Positions 28,101 through 36,205 of a stretch of DNA of 64,000 nucleotides are shown one piece after another; the first letter of the stretch is position 1; each line of letters opens with the position of its first letter. The stretch comes from Bombyx mori (Eukaryota; Arthropoda; Insecta; Lepidoptera; Bombycidae), in assembly GCF_030269925.1 (NCBI RefSeq), contig NC_085119.1:8159001-8223000 (forward strand), read 5' to 3'. The position numbers were made by a program, and so were the translations under genes. Below the pieces are notes generated by a model. The model saw nothing but the letters and a program-made list of their open reading frames with translations. It did not search any database and had not been told where the DNA came from.

Positions 28101-31100
28101 GAACTAAAGGTATCATAGATATTTGTATCACTTACAGAACCACCATCTGAGCCGCCATCATTAGAGTCATCATGTTGTGAGCTTTTCTGTAATAAAGAAA
28201 ACTGTTTGAAAAGCCAATTCCATACTTTTCAATTTCCGGAAACGAGAAAGAATTTGAACAAAAACAATGGATTAATGAAAAAATTACTAAAAAAGCATGT
28301 ATAATCTGTAAGTTAATATAATCTGCATAATCTGTAAGTTTCTAAAACTATTGTTATGATTTTCAAAAAAGATGAGCAAACTGAGCAATATTGTTCTGTT
28401 GCAGTGATGTCCATAAGGGACCACTTTTTATGTGCCTGTATGTAGATACTACAATCACTTTCAATTTATCAAATTACTATCAAATTGCAAAAAGAGAAGT
28501 AAAGGTATCATAGATATTTGTATCACTTACAGAACCACCATCTGAGCCGCCATCTGAGCCGCCATGATTAGAGTCATCATGTTGTGAGCTTTTCTGTAAT
28601 AAAGAAAATTATTTGAAAAGCCAATTCCATAATTTTCAATTTCCGGAAACGAGAAAGAATTTGAACAAAAACAATGAATTAATGAAAAAATTACTAAAAA
28701 AGCATGTACAATCTGTAAGTTAATATAATCTGCATAATCTGTAAGTTTCTAAAACTATTGTTATGATTTTCAAAAAAGATGAGCAAACTGAGCAATATTG
28801 TTCTGTTGCAGTGATGTCCATAAGGGACCACTTTTTATGTGCCTGTATGTAGATACTACAATCACTTTCGATTTATCAAATTACTATCAAATTGCAAAAA
28901 GAGAAGTAAAGGTATCATAGATATTTGTATCACTTACAGAACCACCATCTGAGCCGCCATCATTAGAGTCATCATGTTGTGAGCTTTTCTGTAATAAAGA
29001 AAACTATTTGAAAAGCCAATTCCATAATTATTTTCAATTTCCGGAAACGAGAAAGAATTTGAACAAAAACAATAGATTCATGAAAAAAATACTAAAAAAG
29101 CATGTATAATCTGTAAGTTAATATAATCTGTATAATCTGTAAGTTTCTAAAACTATTGTTATGATTTTCAAAAAAGATGAGCAAACTGAGCAATATTGTT
29201 CTGCGATAAAATTCCTTTACTCTGCCCTGCATTTGTCTTGAATCTGGGTTCACAAACATTCTTATCTAGTACCTAACCAAGTTCACTAATTACATAAGAA
29301 CAGTACACGTAGAACATTAATATTTAAATAATACAACTAGGCCTATAATATTGATTTATTTTTCTACATAATCATTTGGCACAAAATTGAACCTTTTAGT
29401 GAATTACATTTATAATATTTTTTGGTCATTCAATACGATTCAATTAACTCGTTTTTCTATAAATCTTGAAACCAATCTAATTATATTAATATGCCAATGT
29501 AATAATAATTAAATAATATTTCGATCGCAAATTACTTTTTTGGCTGTACCCATTTTATTTATCAGCGCGCTATAAAATTATTGCTAAAACCAATAAATTG
29601 AATTTTATTGTAAAAAGTTACATTGGAAGAAGTTGTTCAGTCGCAGTGATGTCCATAAAGGACCACTTTTTATGTGCCTATAGGTAGATACTACAATCAC
29701 TTTCAATTTATCAAATTACTATCAAATTGCAAAAAGAGAAGTAAAGGTATCATAGATATTTGTATCACTTACAGAACCACCATCTAAGCCGCCATCATTA
29801 GAGTCATCATGTTGTGTGTGTTTCTGTAATAAAGAAAACTATTTGAAAAGCCAATTCCTTAATTTTCAATTTCCGGAAACGAGAAAGAATTTGAACAAAA
29901 ACAATAGATTAATGAAAAAAAAATCTAAAAAAGCATGTATAATCTGTAAGTTAATATAATCTGTATAATCTGTAAAGTATAATTTGTAAGTTTCTAAAAC
30001 TCTTGTTATGATTTTCAAAAAAGATGAGCAAACTGAGCAATATTGTTCTGCGATAAAATTCCTTTACTCTGCCCTGCCTTTGTCTTGAATCTGGGTTCAC
30101 AAACATTCTTATCTAGTACCCAACCAAGTTCACTAATTACATAAGAACAGTACACGTAGAACATTAATAATTAAATAATACAACTAGGACTATATTATTG
30201 ATTTATTTTTCTACATAATCATATGGCAGAAAATTGAACCTCTTAGTGAATTACATTTATAATATTTTTTGGTCATTCAATACGATTCAATTAACTCGTT
30301 TTTCGATAAATCTTGAAACCAATCCAATTATATTAATATGCCAATGTAATAATAATTAAATAATATTTCGATCGCAAATTACTTTTTTGGCTGTACCCAT
30401 TTTATTTATCAGCGCGCTATAAAATTATTGCTAAAACATTTATTGGAATTTAATTGTAAGAAGTTGTCTAGTTGCAGTGATGTCCATAAGCGACCACTTA
30501 TATGCCTATATGTAGACCATAATTAGTCACCCAGCCGTACACGTAACACTTCACCAGTCATTACCAATCCATTACAACACCAATAACAATGTGTTTCTTT
30601 AAGTTATAAACTCTGAGCGTTCAAGAAATGGAAACAGTGATACTTAGTCCAGAAATTATGACTCAAGAGACATTGCAAAAACACCTGTGCCATGACCGCC
30701 AGTATAATTAGTTATTGATTCAAGATATTACAAACAAAAAATGATTTTCAAAAACGCTTACCAGATCAGAATCGCCTTGGGATTTTATTCTGTAAAATAA
30801 AAGAGTCACATTATAAAAATGTTAAAATTAATTTTTAATGAAAACTAATATTATATAAACAGAAGAACATGTTCGTCATTACATCTGCGCTTCCACAATG
30901 GCTAAGCCAAATCAGATGTATTTTTACTTAGATATCGAGAAAAACCATGTCTAGTACATACTATTTAGTATTAATTTTATTTATCTACCAAGATATACCA
31001 ATTACAAAAGTTATATACAGTAATCCCCCTTATAACACGGTACTGCTACAACGACATTTCATATTATGCAATTTCAGTTCCTCGTATAACACGGGGATTC

Positions 31101-31605
31101 CACGTGTTATATTTCTGTACTGTGAAATGTACAACAATTTGTACACTTCATAATCAATTTCGCGTGCCTTTGCACATTGTGTCAATTATGTTGTTTCTCA
31201 AAATTACATTAATTTATTAAATTTGTGTTCCTAGTTTTTTAATTGTAAAAACATTGGTTAGTTATATTGTTTTATATCTGTAATATATATCATATTTATA
31301 CATAACGCGTTATATGGGGTCATACAAGCGTCATACAAGCGCGTTATGCGAGAATGTTTCTACAACGCGTTTCCTATGACACTGAACTAAACTACCATGT
31401 TATAGGGTGGATTACAGTATTAGTGGTAGGATGCGTTAATAGTCCAGTTTCATGCATGTGAAATCGCCGCTAATCTGTAGTAAAAGCTGCTAGAATGTGT
31501 AGGTTGAAAATTAGGGTAAAATACTCACTGTTTTAAGAATGGGCTGCTTTCTATTACGACGACCACTGCAGTGAGTATAAAGCAGATCACAAGAACTTTA
31601 TTCAT
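1126..31605 (-). CDS. Gene A: secreted repeat protein encoded by 68 tandem micro-exons
   Basis: Spliced CDS: 31605-31529 (signal peptide), 30789-30762, 68 repeat exons between 29823 and 1686, and 1167-1126 (stop). Predicted length is about 1300 residues: 26 + 9 + 1252 + 13. The N terminus MNKVLVICFILTAVVVV is a signal peptide. The body is 44 repeats of 17 residues (KSSQHDDSNHGGSDGGS) and 24 of 21 residues (one extra GGSD). The tail is EKKAKKHKSKPCN. All repeat exons are phase 0, stop-free and flanked by GTAAGTG and TTTCTTTATTACAG (TATAACAG in four), which argues for a real gene rather than a satellite. I do not recognise the family. Composition (about 29% Ser, 24% Gly, 18% Asp) and micro-exon build recall silk glue (sericin-like) proteins; that is only inference. 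No transcript evidence is available here. Confidence 0.85.
1171..1685 (-). other. Last intron of gene A (single-copy part)
   Basis: The 518-nt intron between the final repeat exon and the tail exon is not part of the tandem unit. It is matched in copy B at 41,459-42,065, where a LINE 3' fragment is inserted. The tandem unit begins near 1613 (ctacaatcactttc), inside this intron. Confidence 0.7.
1613..21544 (-). repeat. Main micro-exon array, exons R1-R50
   Basis: Fifty units of about 395-420 bp, each one exon plus about 345 bp of intron. Exons (plus coordinates; * = 63 nt, others 51): 1686-1736, 2095-2157*, 2491-2553*, 2900-2950, 3296-3346, 3691-3741, 4086-4136, 4485-4535, 4880-4930, 5279-5329, 5674-5736*, 6081-6131, 6476-6526, 6871-6933*, 7267-7329*, 7674-7736*, 8081-8143*, 8488-8538, 8884-8946*, 9295-9345, 9690-9740, 10089-10139, 10484-10546*, 10891-10941, 11286-11336, 11684-11734, 12079-12129, 12478-12528, 12873-12935*, 13280-13342*, 13687-13749*, 14094-14144, 14489-14539, 14884-14946*, 15280-15342*, 15687-15749*, 16094-16156*, 16501-16551, 16897-16959*, 17308-17358, 17703-17753, 18102-18152, 18497-18559*, 18904-18954, 19299-19349, 19694-19744, 20089-20139, 20488-20538, 20883-20933, 21282-21332. 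Numbering runs against transcription. Confidence 0.92.
1686..1736 (-). CDS. Repeat exon R1, the last in transcription order, with a cysteine
   Basis: This 51-nt exon reads KSSQHDDSNHGGSDCGS. It is the only one of the 68 with Cys instead of Gly at repeat position 15. The single repeat exon of gene B also has Cys at this position (GGSGCGS), so R1 is probably the ancestral exon and the other 67 derive from a Cys-free variant. Confidence 0.8.
21545..21983 (-). repeat. 439-bp intron block, copy 1
   Basis: Starts cgataaaattcc and ends gttgttcagtc. It interrupts the array exactly at the normal unit junction (ttctg / gcagtgatg). It is one of four copies. The single-copy equivalent in gene B lies at about 42,399-42,756 in the intron upstream of its only repeat exon, so this block is ancestral intron sequence carried along by large duplications. 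It contains no exon. Confidence 0.85.
21984..23181 (-). repeat. Micro-exon array segment, exons R51-R53
   Basis: Three units between intron blocks 1 and 2. Exons: 22114-22164 (51 nt), 22509-22571 (63 nt), 22916-22966 (51 nt). All have intact splice borders and open phase-0 frames. The segment around R52-R53 and the following block matches R66-R67 and block 3 at an offset of 6022 bp. Confidence 0.9.
23182..23620 (-). repeat. 439-bp intron block, copy 2
   Basis: Same length as copies 1 and 3 and visually identical to them, so the duplication is recent. Bounded by ttctg on the left and gcagtgatg on the right. No coding potential. Confidence 0.85.
23621..29203 (-). repeat. Micro-exon array segment, exons R54-R67
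   Basis: Fourteen units. Exons (* = 63 nt): 23751-23801, 24146-24196, 24541-24591, 24936-24998*, 25332-25394*, 25739-25801*, 26146-26208*, 26553-26603, 26948-26998, 27345-27395, 27741-27791, 28136-28186, 28531-28593*, 28938-28988. R57-R61 repeat R14-R18 at an offset of 18,065 bp. R63 is a variant reading KHTQHDDSNDGGSDGDS, shared with R4 at 2900-2950 (offset 24,445 bp). Confidence 0.92.
29204..29642 (-). repeat. 439-bp intron block, copy 3
   Basis: Third near-identical copy of the intron block, between exons R67 and R68. Same borders as copies 1 and 2. Confidence 0.85.
29643..30050 (-). repeat. Most upstream array unit, exon R68
   Basis: One unit with exon 29773-29823 (51 nt). It reads KHTQHDDSNDGGLDGGS, the only repeat with Leu in place of Ser at position 13. 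Intron sequence is more diverged than in other units, as expected for an array-edge copy that takes little part in homogenisation. Confidence 0.88.
30051..30473 (-). repeat. Diverged intron block, copy 4 (ancestral position)
   Basis: A 423-bp copy of the intron block with more substitutions than the other three. It joins directly to single-copy intron sequence (cagtgatgtccataagcgac) leading to exon 30762-30789, the arrangement seen in gene B. It is therefore likely to be the original location. Confidence 0.8.
30762..30789 (-). CDS. Gene A 28-nt coding exon
   Basis: Acceptor TTTATTTTACAG, exon AATAAAATCCCAAGGCGATT plus 8 nt, donor GTAAGC. It completes the split codon from the signal exon (CA|A = Gln) and adds IKSQGDSDL, ending in phase 0 ready for the repeat exons. 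Gene B's equivalent is 37 nt and encodes IKSYDSGCDCDQ, so gene A has lost three residues and both cysteines here. Confidence 0.85.
31018..31417. mobile_element. About 400-bp pogo/Tigger-like MITE
   Basis: Imperfect inverted ends CAGTAATCCCCCTTATAA on the left and the complement of CTGTAATCCACCCTATAA on the right, flanked by TA on both sides (31016-31017, 31418-31419). The TA target and CAGT-type end suit a pogo/Tc1-mariner derived nonautonomous element. It lies in gene A's intron between the signal exon and the 28-nt exon and is absent at the matching site in copy B. The plus-strand frame at 30947-31153 overlaps it and is not a gene. Confidence 0.7.
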
Positions 31606-31621
31606 TTTGCTCCAAGTTTTT
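31529..31621 (-). CDS. Gene A signal-peptide exon (ATG at 31605)
   Basis: On the minus strand a strong acceptor (TTTTTTTTCTAG) is followed by AAAAACTTGGAGCAAA and ATG at 31605-31603. The coding part MNKVLVICFILTAVVVV then IESSPFLKQ ends in a split codon before donor GTGAGT at 31528-31523. It has a Lys-containing n-region and a hydrophobic core, with cleavage probably near the ESS motif. Gene B has the same exon with 77 coding nt. The upstream acceptor shows that the true 5' end lies in an earlier noncoding exon. Coordinates include 16 nt of untranslated sequence. Confidence 0.88.
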
Positions 31622-31879
31622 CTAGAAAAAAAATGCACCTACATCAATAGTTTATAACTTTATTGCAATATCTTTAAACATTTGGTATTTTAATGTACAC
31701 GTTCCTGTCTCGTGTGTTAGATCAATTATCGTGCATTCGGTAAATGCAATCTACAAATGTATAGAAACCAAATAATTACATACAATGCTAACCTAATTTG
31801 GGACACTGATAGTTAAAAAACAAGTTGACAAACTAGAGCCGGCATATCTAAGAATCGAATAGATAAATATTATATAATA

Positions 31880-32740
31880 GTAAATAGTAGTCAAGATAAT
31901 ATGAATTGGTCTCAAACGGAGACGTAAAATGTCAACACTGTACCTAAAGAAAAAAACCAGAAAAAGCGAAAATCTACATTTTCAGCAAAGGCTAGATTGT
32001 TTTGAGATAATTATGTCTCTTACGACTAAACAGTAATAAATACTGACATTGACACTTAGGTGGAGGTGTTAAAGGACTAAAGAAGTACATACTAATAAAA
32101 AATAAAACATTCGGGCTCAATTTTATAGTACACTGGATCACTCAAACTACTCTTAGATTTTTTATTTTTTTTTTATTTCTCTTGTATACTCTGGTATCAA
32201 AGACTACATCCATCAAATAAACATGTCTGATTACCCAACTATTGTCTGAAGGTAGCGATTATCCCTACATTTTGTTTAAGGAAAAATATAATAGATTTGT
32301 GGTAAGTTCACAATCTATGTATCGCATACTTTATGATTGTGATGCATACAATTAAACTGGACACGTCACTTATTCGTTATCCGAATAAAAATATCTGTCT
32401 ATAAGGTCCTACTCTCAACACTGTCACGAAGCTCATAAGACTGGTAGGTACTTAGAAATGAAGAGTACATACAAAGATTCGACGATTAAGACACTAAGGA
32501 TTCTACGTCATGTACTTACTGACTCGCTTAAAGAATTAATACGGAAACTAAAAACTCCAATAAACAGTACAACTTTATATTCTCGATTAGGTGTATACAA
32601 GTATACCGATGGCGATGCTTATATTGTACTGTTTAGGTAATCACAATAATAGCATGCGGGCCGTAAACATGTTTGCCCACAAATATACCACACTTATTCA
32701 ATATTAAATAGCACTGAAGAATGGAAGAAATACATTAGGA
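31880..32740. other. Rest of the first intron of gene A
   Basis: AT-rich intron sequence aligning with copy B at about 44,100-45,055 (minus its SINE). A plus-strand frame at 32458-32640 is not supported by any gene signal. No transposon is recognised here. Confidence 0.5.
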
Positions 32741-32749
32741 ATAACTTAC

Positions 32750-32816
32750 CAAGCTGCTTGACAAAGTTTTTTAAGTCTTGGGTTTTCAAGACTTATTGTT
32801 ATATATTGAATACACT
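32750..32816 (-). other. Gene A noncoding first exon
   Basis: A 67-nt segment without ATG, from the initiator at 32816 to donor GTAAGT (32749-32744), pairing with the acceptor at 31623-31622 across a 1.1-kb intron. The donor is conserved in copy B at 45,064-45,059, where the exon is about 88 nt. This is predicted from splice and promoter signals only. Confidence 0.6.
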
Positions 32817-32850
32817 GAAGCTCCGTTAACATATATATACTATTTTATAG
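32812..32850 (-). promoter_or_regulatory. Gene A core promoter: TATA box and initiator
   Basis: Minus strand: TATAAAATA at 32849-32841 and arthropod initiator TCAGT at 32818-32814, placing the start at about 32816, 33 bp after the TATA start. Spacing and motif match insect TATA/Inr promoters of strongly expressed, tissue-restricted genes. In copy B the same positions read TAATAAAATA and TCAAT. Confidence 0.6.
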
Positions 32851-33158
32851 CTATGCTAATTAAAATAATTTCACGCATGATCAAAAATAAACCTGATAAC
32901 TGCCGTGAAAAATGAACATTAATTTATTAATTATTATTAAATATTTATATCGGTAGAATTATATAATAAAATAAATACAGCTGTGACGAGTTAGGAAAAT
33001 AAACAAGTTATTTACGTGAAAGGGCACTTGTAGATTAAAAGAGTTTTATTTTGATGCTGATTGCTCAGTAACTTGTGTTTATGAGCGTCGGTAGCCTGTA
33101 GCTGATGGTTAGCTGGTAATGTTCTACAATCAAATATTTTTTTAAATAATGACTCACA

Positions 33159-33264
33159 CCTCTTGTGAGTCCGCACGGGTAGGTACTACCGCCCTGCCTA
33201 TTTCTGCCGTGAAGCAGTAATGCATTTCGGTTTCAAGGGAGGGGCAGCCGTTGTAACTATATTA
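33159..33264 (+). mobile_element. Bm1 SINE fragment
   Basis: The Bm1 body is present from cctcttgtgagtccgcacgg through ggggcagccgttgtaactat, truncated at both ends. The following sequence (from 33268, ctagctgtgcccgcgacg) resembles the start of another common lepidopteran repeat. Confidence 0.85.
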
Positions 33265-33480
33265 CGAACTAGCTGTGCCCGCGACGCCGTCCGCGTGGAA
33301 TAGCGACTTTGGGCAGCAGTTTTAAGACATATCTTTTGGTTTATAAGCACCGTCATTTGGGTATTTAGAAAAATCTAATTTAAAGTAATAAAAGGGATAA
33401 AAGCATACCGGTTGCTAGGATTGCTAACATGTGACAGAGCTACATAACCGTGTGACCGAGTTGTCTGTGTGAAAAGCAGT

Positions 33481-34234
33481 AAACACTTATATCTACACCC
33501 ACAACTTTTAGCGTCTGACCTTGGACTTTATTTATTATCATCACGAAGCATAGGCTCATTGGAAACGCGATCGGTAGTGAGTTGTGCTTCCCGTTCTTCT
33601 AGTGTCTCCCGAGACCGGGCAAGCTTTTGCTGTCCGAACCCTCTGAGAGCTCAGACGGATTTCCCTAGCAGTAAAGGTCTCAGACTTAAGCGCTAGTGCA
33701 TGAGCCTCGCAATCGGCTGAGAGACGTGCTTCTCGTTCTTCAAGTGTCTCCTGAGACCAGGTAATTGCTGTCCGAGCCCTCTGAAAGCTCAGACGGATTT
33801 CCCTAATAATAAAGGTCTCAGACTCAAGCGATAGTGCATGCGCCTCGCAGTCGGGAGTGAGACGTGTTTCTCGTTCTTCAAGTGTCTCCTAAAACCGGGC
33901 ATTTGCTGTCCAAACCCTCTGAGGAGCTCAGGCGGGATTCCCTATCAGTGAAAGTCTCAGACTCACGCGATATCGTATAAGATTCACGATTGGACAAACT
34001 TGCGTCACGCTGTTCCCTGTTCACCCTAATTCGAGTGGTCTTCTTTTGAGAACAATGTGAACTCAATCAAGATTCTCGCTGAGCCGAAGTTTCTCTAACA
34101 CGAAACCTTGCCTGACGTTCCTGAGATATAGTGAGTATTGCCTCATGACCTGCATCAGATTCCTGTGATCGAACTAATTTCATCCTTTTAGCATTCCTGC
34201 TGCACTGGGAGAGGTTGGATCTTTTTCGAGGCAT
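33481..34234 (-). pseudogene. Helitron-type N-terminal protein remnant with internal repeats
   Basis: An ATG at 34234 (minus) opens MPRKRSNLSQCSRNAKRMKL, then QESDAGHEA, ERQARFRVRETSAQRES and a stop. Reading resumes in the same frame (LSSHCSQKKTTRIRVNREQR) and later breaks again. The Arg/Glu-rich ETxxxR repeats after an MPRKR start resemble N-terminal regions of insect Helitron-encoded proteins (RepHel type, DNA-binding part). No Rep or helicase motifs remain. The element is broken by stops and a frameshift and is surely inactive. The family call rests on my recognition of the pattern. Confidence 0.55.
33592..34005 (-). repeat. Three tandem copies of a 138-bp (46-codon) unit
   Basis: Starts at 33592, 33734 and 33872, each beginning cgttcttc[ta]agtgtctcc. 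Units are 142, 138 and about 134 bp; the 4-bp excess of the first is a frame-breaking insertion. 138 is divisible by three, so the repeat arose while the frame was coding. Confidence 0.8.
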
Positions 34235-34373
34235 TCTTACAATAAGTAGTACCTACTAACACAACGTTGTTTGATAAACACGTACTTATCATAAAACTAA
34301 ATTACAAATACTTACAGATTATTACACAGTTTAACTTTATTACAGTTTATTAATTATTAATAACTAATAAGTC

Positions 34374-34604
34374 GTGTCAACCTAATCTTTTAACTATAGA
34401 AAACAAACGTGCCTATGGGTTAATTTACTCATCGAGCCCTTCGTCGCTATTGATGTATTGATGATGATGATGATATTGATTGATGATTGATTGATGATAT
34501 TGATGATGATTATGTATTGATGATATAACTATTATAAGACGTTTCAACCTAATCTTTTAACTATAGAAAAAAAAAGTGCCTATGAGTTACTTTACTCGTC
34601 GGGC
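34374..34604. repeat. Direct repeat of about 65 bp around a TGATGA-rich microsatellite
   Basis: 34374-34440 (gtgtcaacctaatcttttaa...) recurs at 34541-34604 with a few changes. The intervening bases are mostly (TGA/TGAT)n. This looks like a local duplication rather than a transposon end. Confidence 0.7.
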
Positions 34605-34737
34605 CCTCGGCTCGGCAAGGAGGCAGCGGCGCGGCATCGGCGCGCTTTGTATACCCGCGCGGCTGTACAGACGTAAACAATCTACAAACGCCCAGCGACG
34701 TGATTCTTTAAATTGGACTTAATAAAAATAACTTTTT

Positions 34738-35135
34738 GGAACGAAGTTCCTTACGGCAGGCTTGGAGGGGATAGGAGTTTTGCTGCGCGACCGAACTGAA
34801 AAAAATGTGATAGTAAAACCGTAAGAAAAAATCCGTGGAAAAAAGTGCGTGGAATAAAACCGTTAAATGAGACGTGCGCAGGCGTGACAGTCGCATACAC
34901 AAGCGAGTAGTGTATAATACCTTTCTCTTTCTCCCTCTTTCTCCCTCTTTCTTTTTATTTCCTAAAATACTGAATTTCCTAAATACTTTCTTGTACTTAA
35001 ATAAAAACTAATCAGCAAAATTTAAGAGAAAAATCAAGAAAACCTACATAAAATTGAGCACGATTTTTTTTGCAATTTGTGTCGATTCTACATTAGCCGA
35101 AGGAACTTCGTTCCTACCTGGTGTCCCACGACACC
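34738..35135. mobile_element. Repeat with self-palindromic inverted ends, copy 1
   Basis: Left end GGAACGAAGTTCC (34738-34750) is itself a near-perfect hairpin. The right end at 35102-35114 is its inverse, followed by hairpin GGTGTCCCACGACACC (35120-35135). The same arrangement recurs at 59,843-60,178 with a shorter interior, so this is a defined nonautonomous element. The short frame at 34708-34902 is not credible coding sequence. Class unknown. Confidence 0.6.
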
Positions 35136-35332
35136 ACATAATTAATTTTTTTTATTTATAAACCGATTGACATGAAACAAACACTAAATGCTAAATAAAG
35201 CTTGCCACAATAAATTAGTGAAAACCACATTTAAATCGACAGAGCTGTTTCTGAGATTAGCGTGCACAAACGCACAGACAAACAGACAAAAATTCTAAAA
35301 ATCATTTTTTTTGTTCTATTGCGTTCATAAAG

Positions 35333-35347
35333 CCCCCCCCCCCCCCG
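35333..35347. repeat. Poly-C tract
   Basis: A run of about 15 C residues in otherwise AT-rich DNA, followed by gggt. It may be a sequencing or assembly length-variable site. Confidence 0.8.
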
Positions 35348-35782
35348 GGTATAAACTATAACAGTTTTCCTGAGATGTCTTCCGTGTATAGACAGCGACC
35401 AGTTACGATTTTATTATATGTATTGATGAAGAAACTGTCAGGAATAACACAAGTAACCCTCAGAGTTAAAGATTCGATTATGGGCTGCGAGTGGCTATAG
35501 CGGTTTGAACCGACTGCAATAGAATGATTGTGGCGGCTATTGCTCGGTAGACTCACAGCCTACCCAGTATTAAATGATAACGGGGCACCATAATTGCTTT
35601 GTATTATACGATGTTATTCCTTCATCGTAAAAGTTGTTCTTGAACGTCGTGAGTAAAGTATGTAAATATGTACATATATGTTGTATTCTTAAACAAACTT
35701 CAATGAAATGACCACCACGGTATTAACCGACACCCCATTATTTTTGTGCAGACAATTATTTTTTTATGTTACAAAATACACG

Positions 35783-36200
35783 TTTTTTTTCTTTCTTAGG
35801 ACGGACGAGCTCACGGCCCACCTGATTACCCGGGCCCATTGACATCTACAATGTAAATTCCACCACCTACCTTGAGATATGAGTTCTAGGGTCCCAGTTT
35901 TTACAGTACAACGGCTGCCCCACCCAATGCATTACTGCTTCACGGCAGAAATAGGTAGGGTGGTGGTACCTACCCATGCGGACTCACAAGACGTCCTACC
36001 ACCAGTAACTACGCAAATTATAATTTTGCGGGTTTGGTTCTAATTTTATGATGTTATTTTTTCACTGTGGAAGTCAATCGTGAACATTGGTGACGTACGT
36101 ATTTCATGAGAAAAATTGGTACTTGCCTGCGGGATTCGAAAACTGGTGCATCGCAAGATACGAATGCACCGGACGTCTTATCATTTAGGCCACGACGACT
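35783..36200 (-). mobile_element. Bm1 SINE, near full length
   Basis: Minus orientation. The poly-T tail complement is at 35783, then the Bm1 body (acggacgagctcacggccca ... cctaccaccagt), a linker, and a tRNA-like head ending near 36200 with A-box-like GTGGCCTAAATGATAAGACG and B-box-like TTTTCGAATCCC. This gives the whole pol III-driven structure, moved by LINE machinery. Confidence 0.92.
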
Positions 36201-36205
36201 TTTGA

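Larger units (their letters stand above)
443..33135. repeat. Segmental duplication, copy A (carries gene A)
   Basis: The flanks of gene A align with 40,736-45,790 in the same order and orientation, including the 3' flank, all unique exons, the promoter and the region upstream. The copies differ by substitutions, by private transposon insertions and by the large exon array present only here. The left limit is set by the mariner; the duplication may continue past the window edge. The right limit is near the Bm1 fragment at 33.16 kb. Confidence 0.85.

Noticed and set aside
1613..30050. Reading the array as a CRISPR or noncoding satellite
   Set aside because: The units lack short repeats with unique spacers, the organism is an insect, and conserved splice borders with open phase-0 blocks linked to unique exons argue for coding exons.
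30947..31153. 68-codon plus-strand frame
   Set aside because: It crosses the TA border of the pogo-like MITE, so half is transposon and half intron.
32458..32640. 60-codon plus-strand frame
   Set aside because: Lies antisense in the first intron of gene A with no supporting feature; copy B does not conserve it.
35783..36200. tRNA gene in the Bm1 head
   Set aside because: The head is diverged and fused to the Bm1 body; it is the SINE promoter, not a tRNA.
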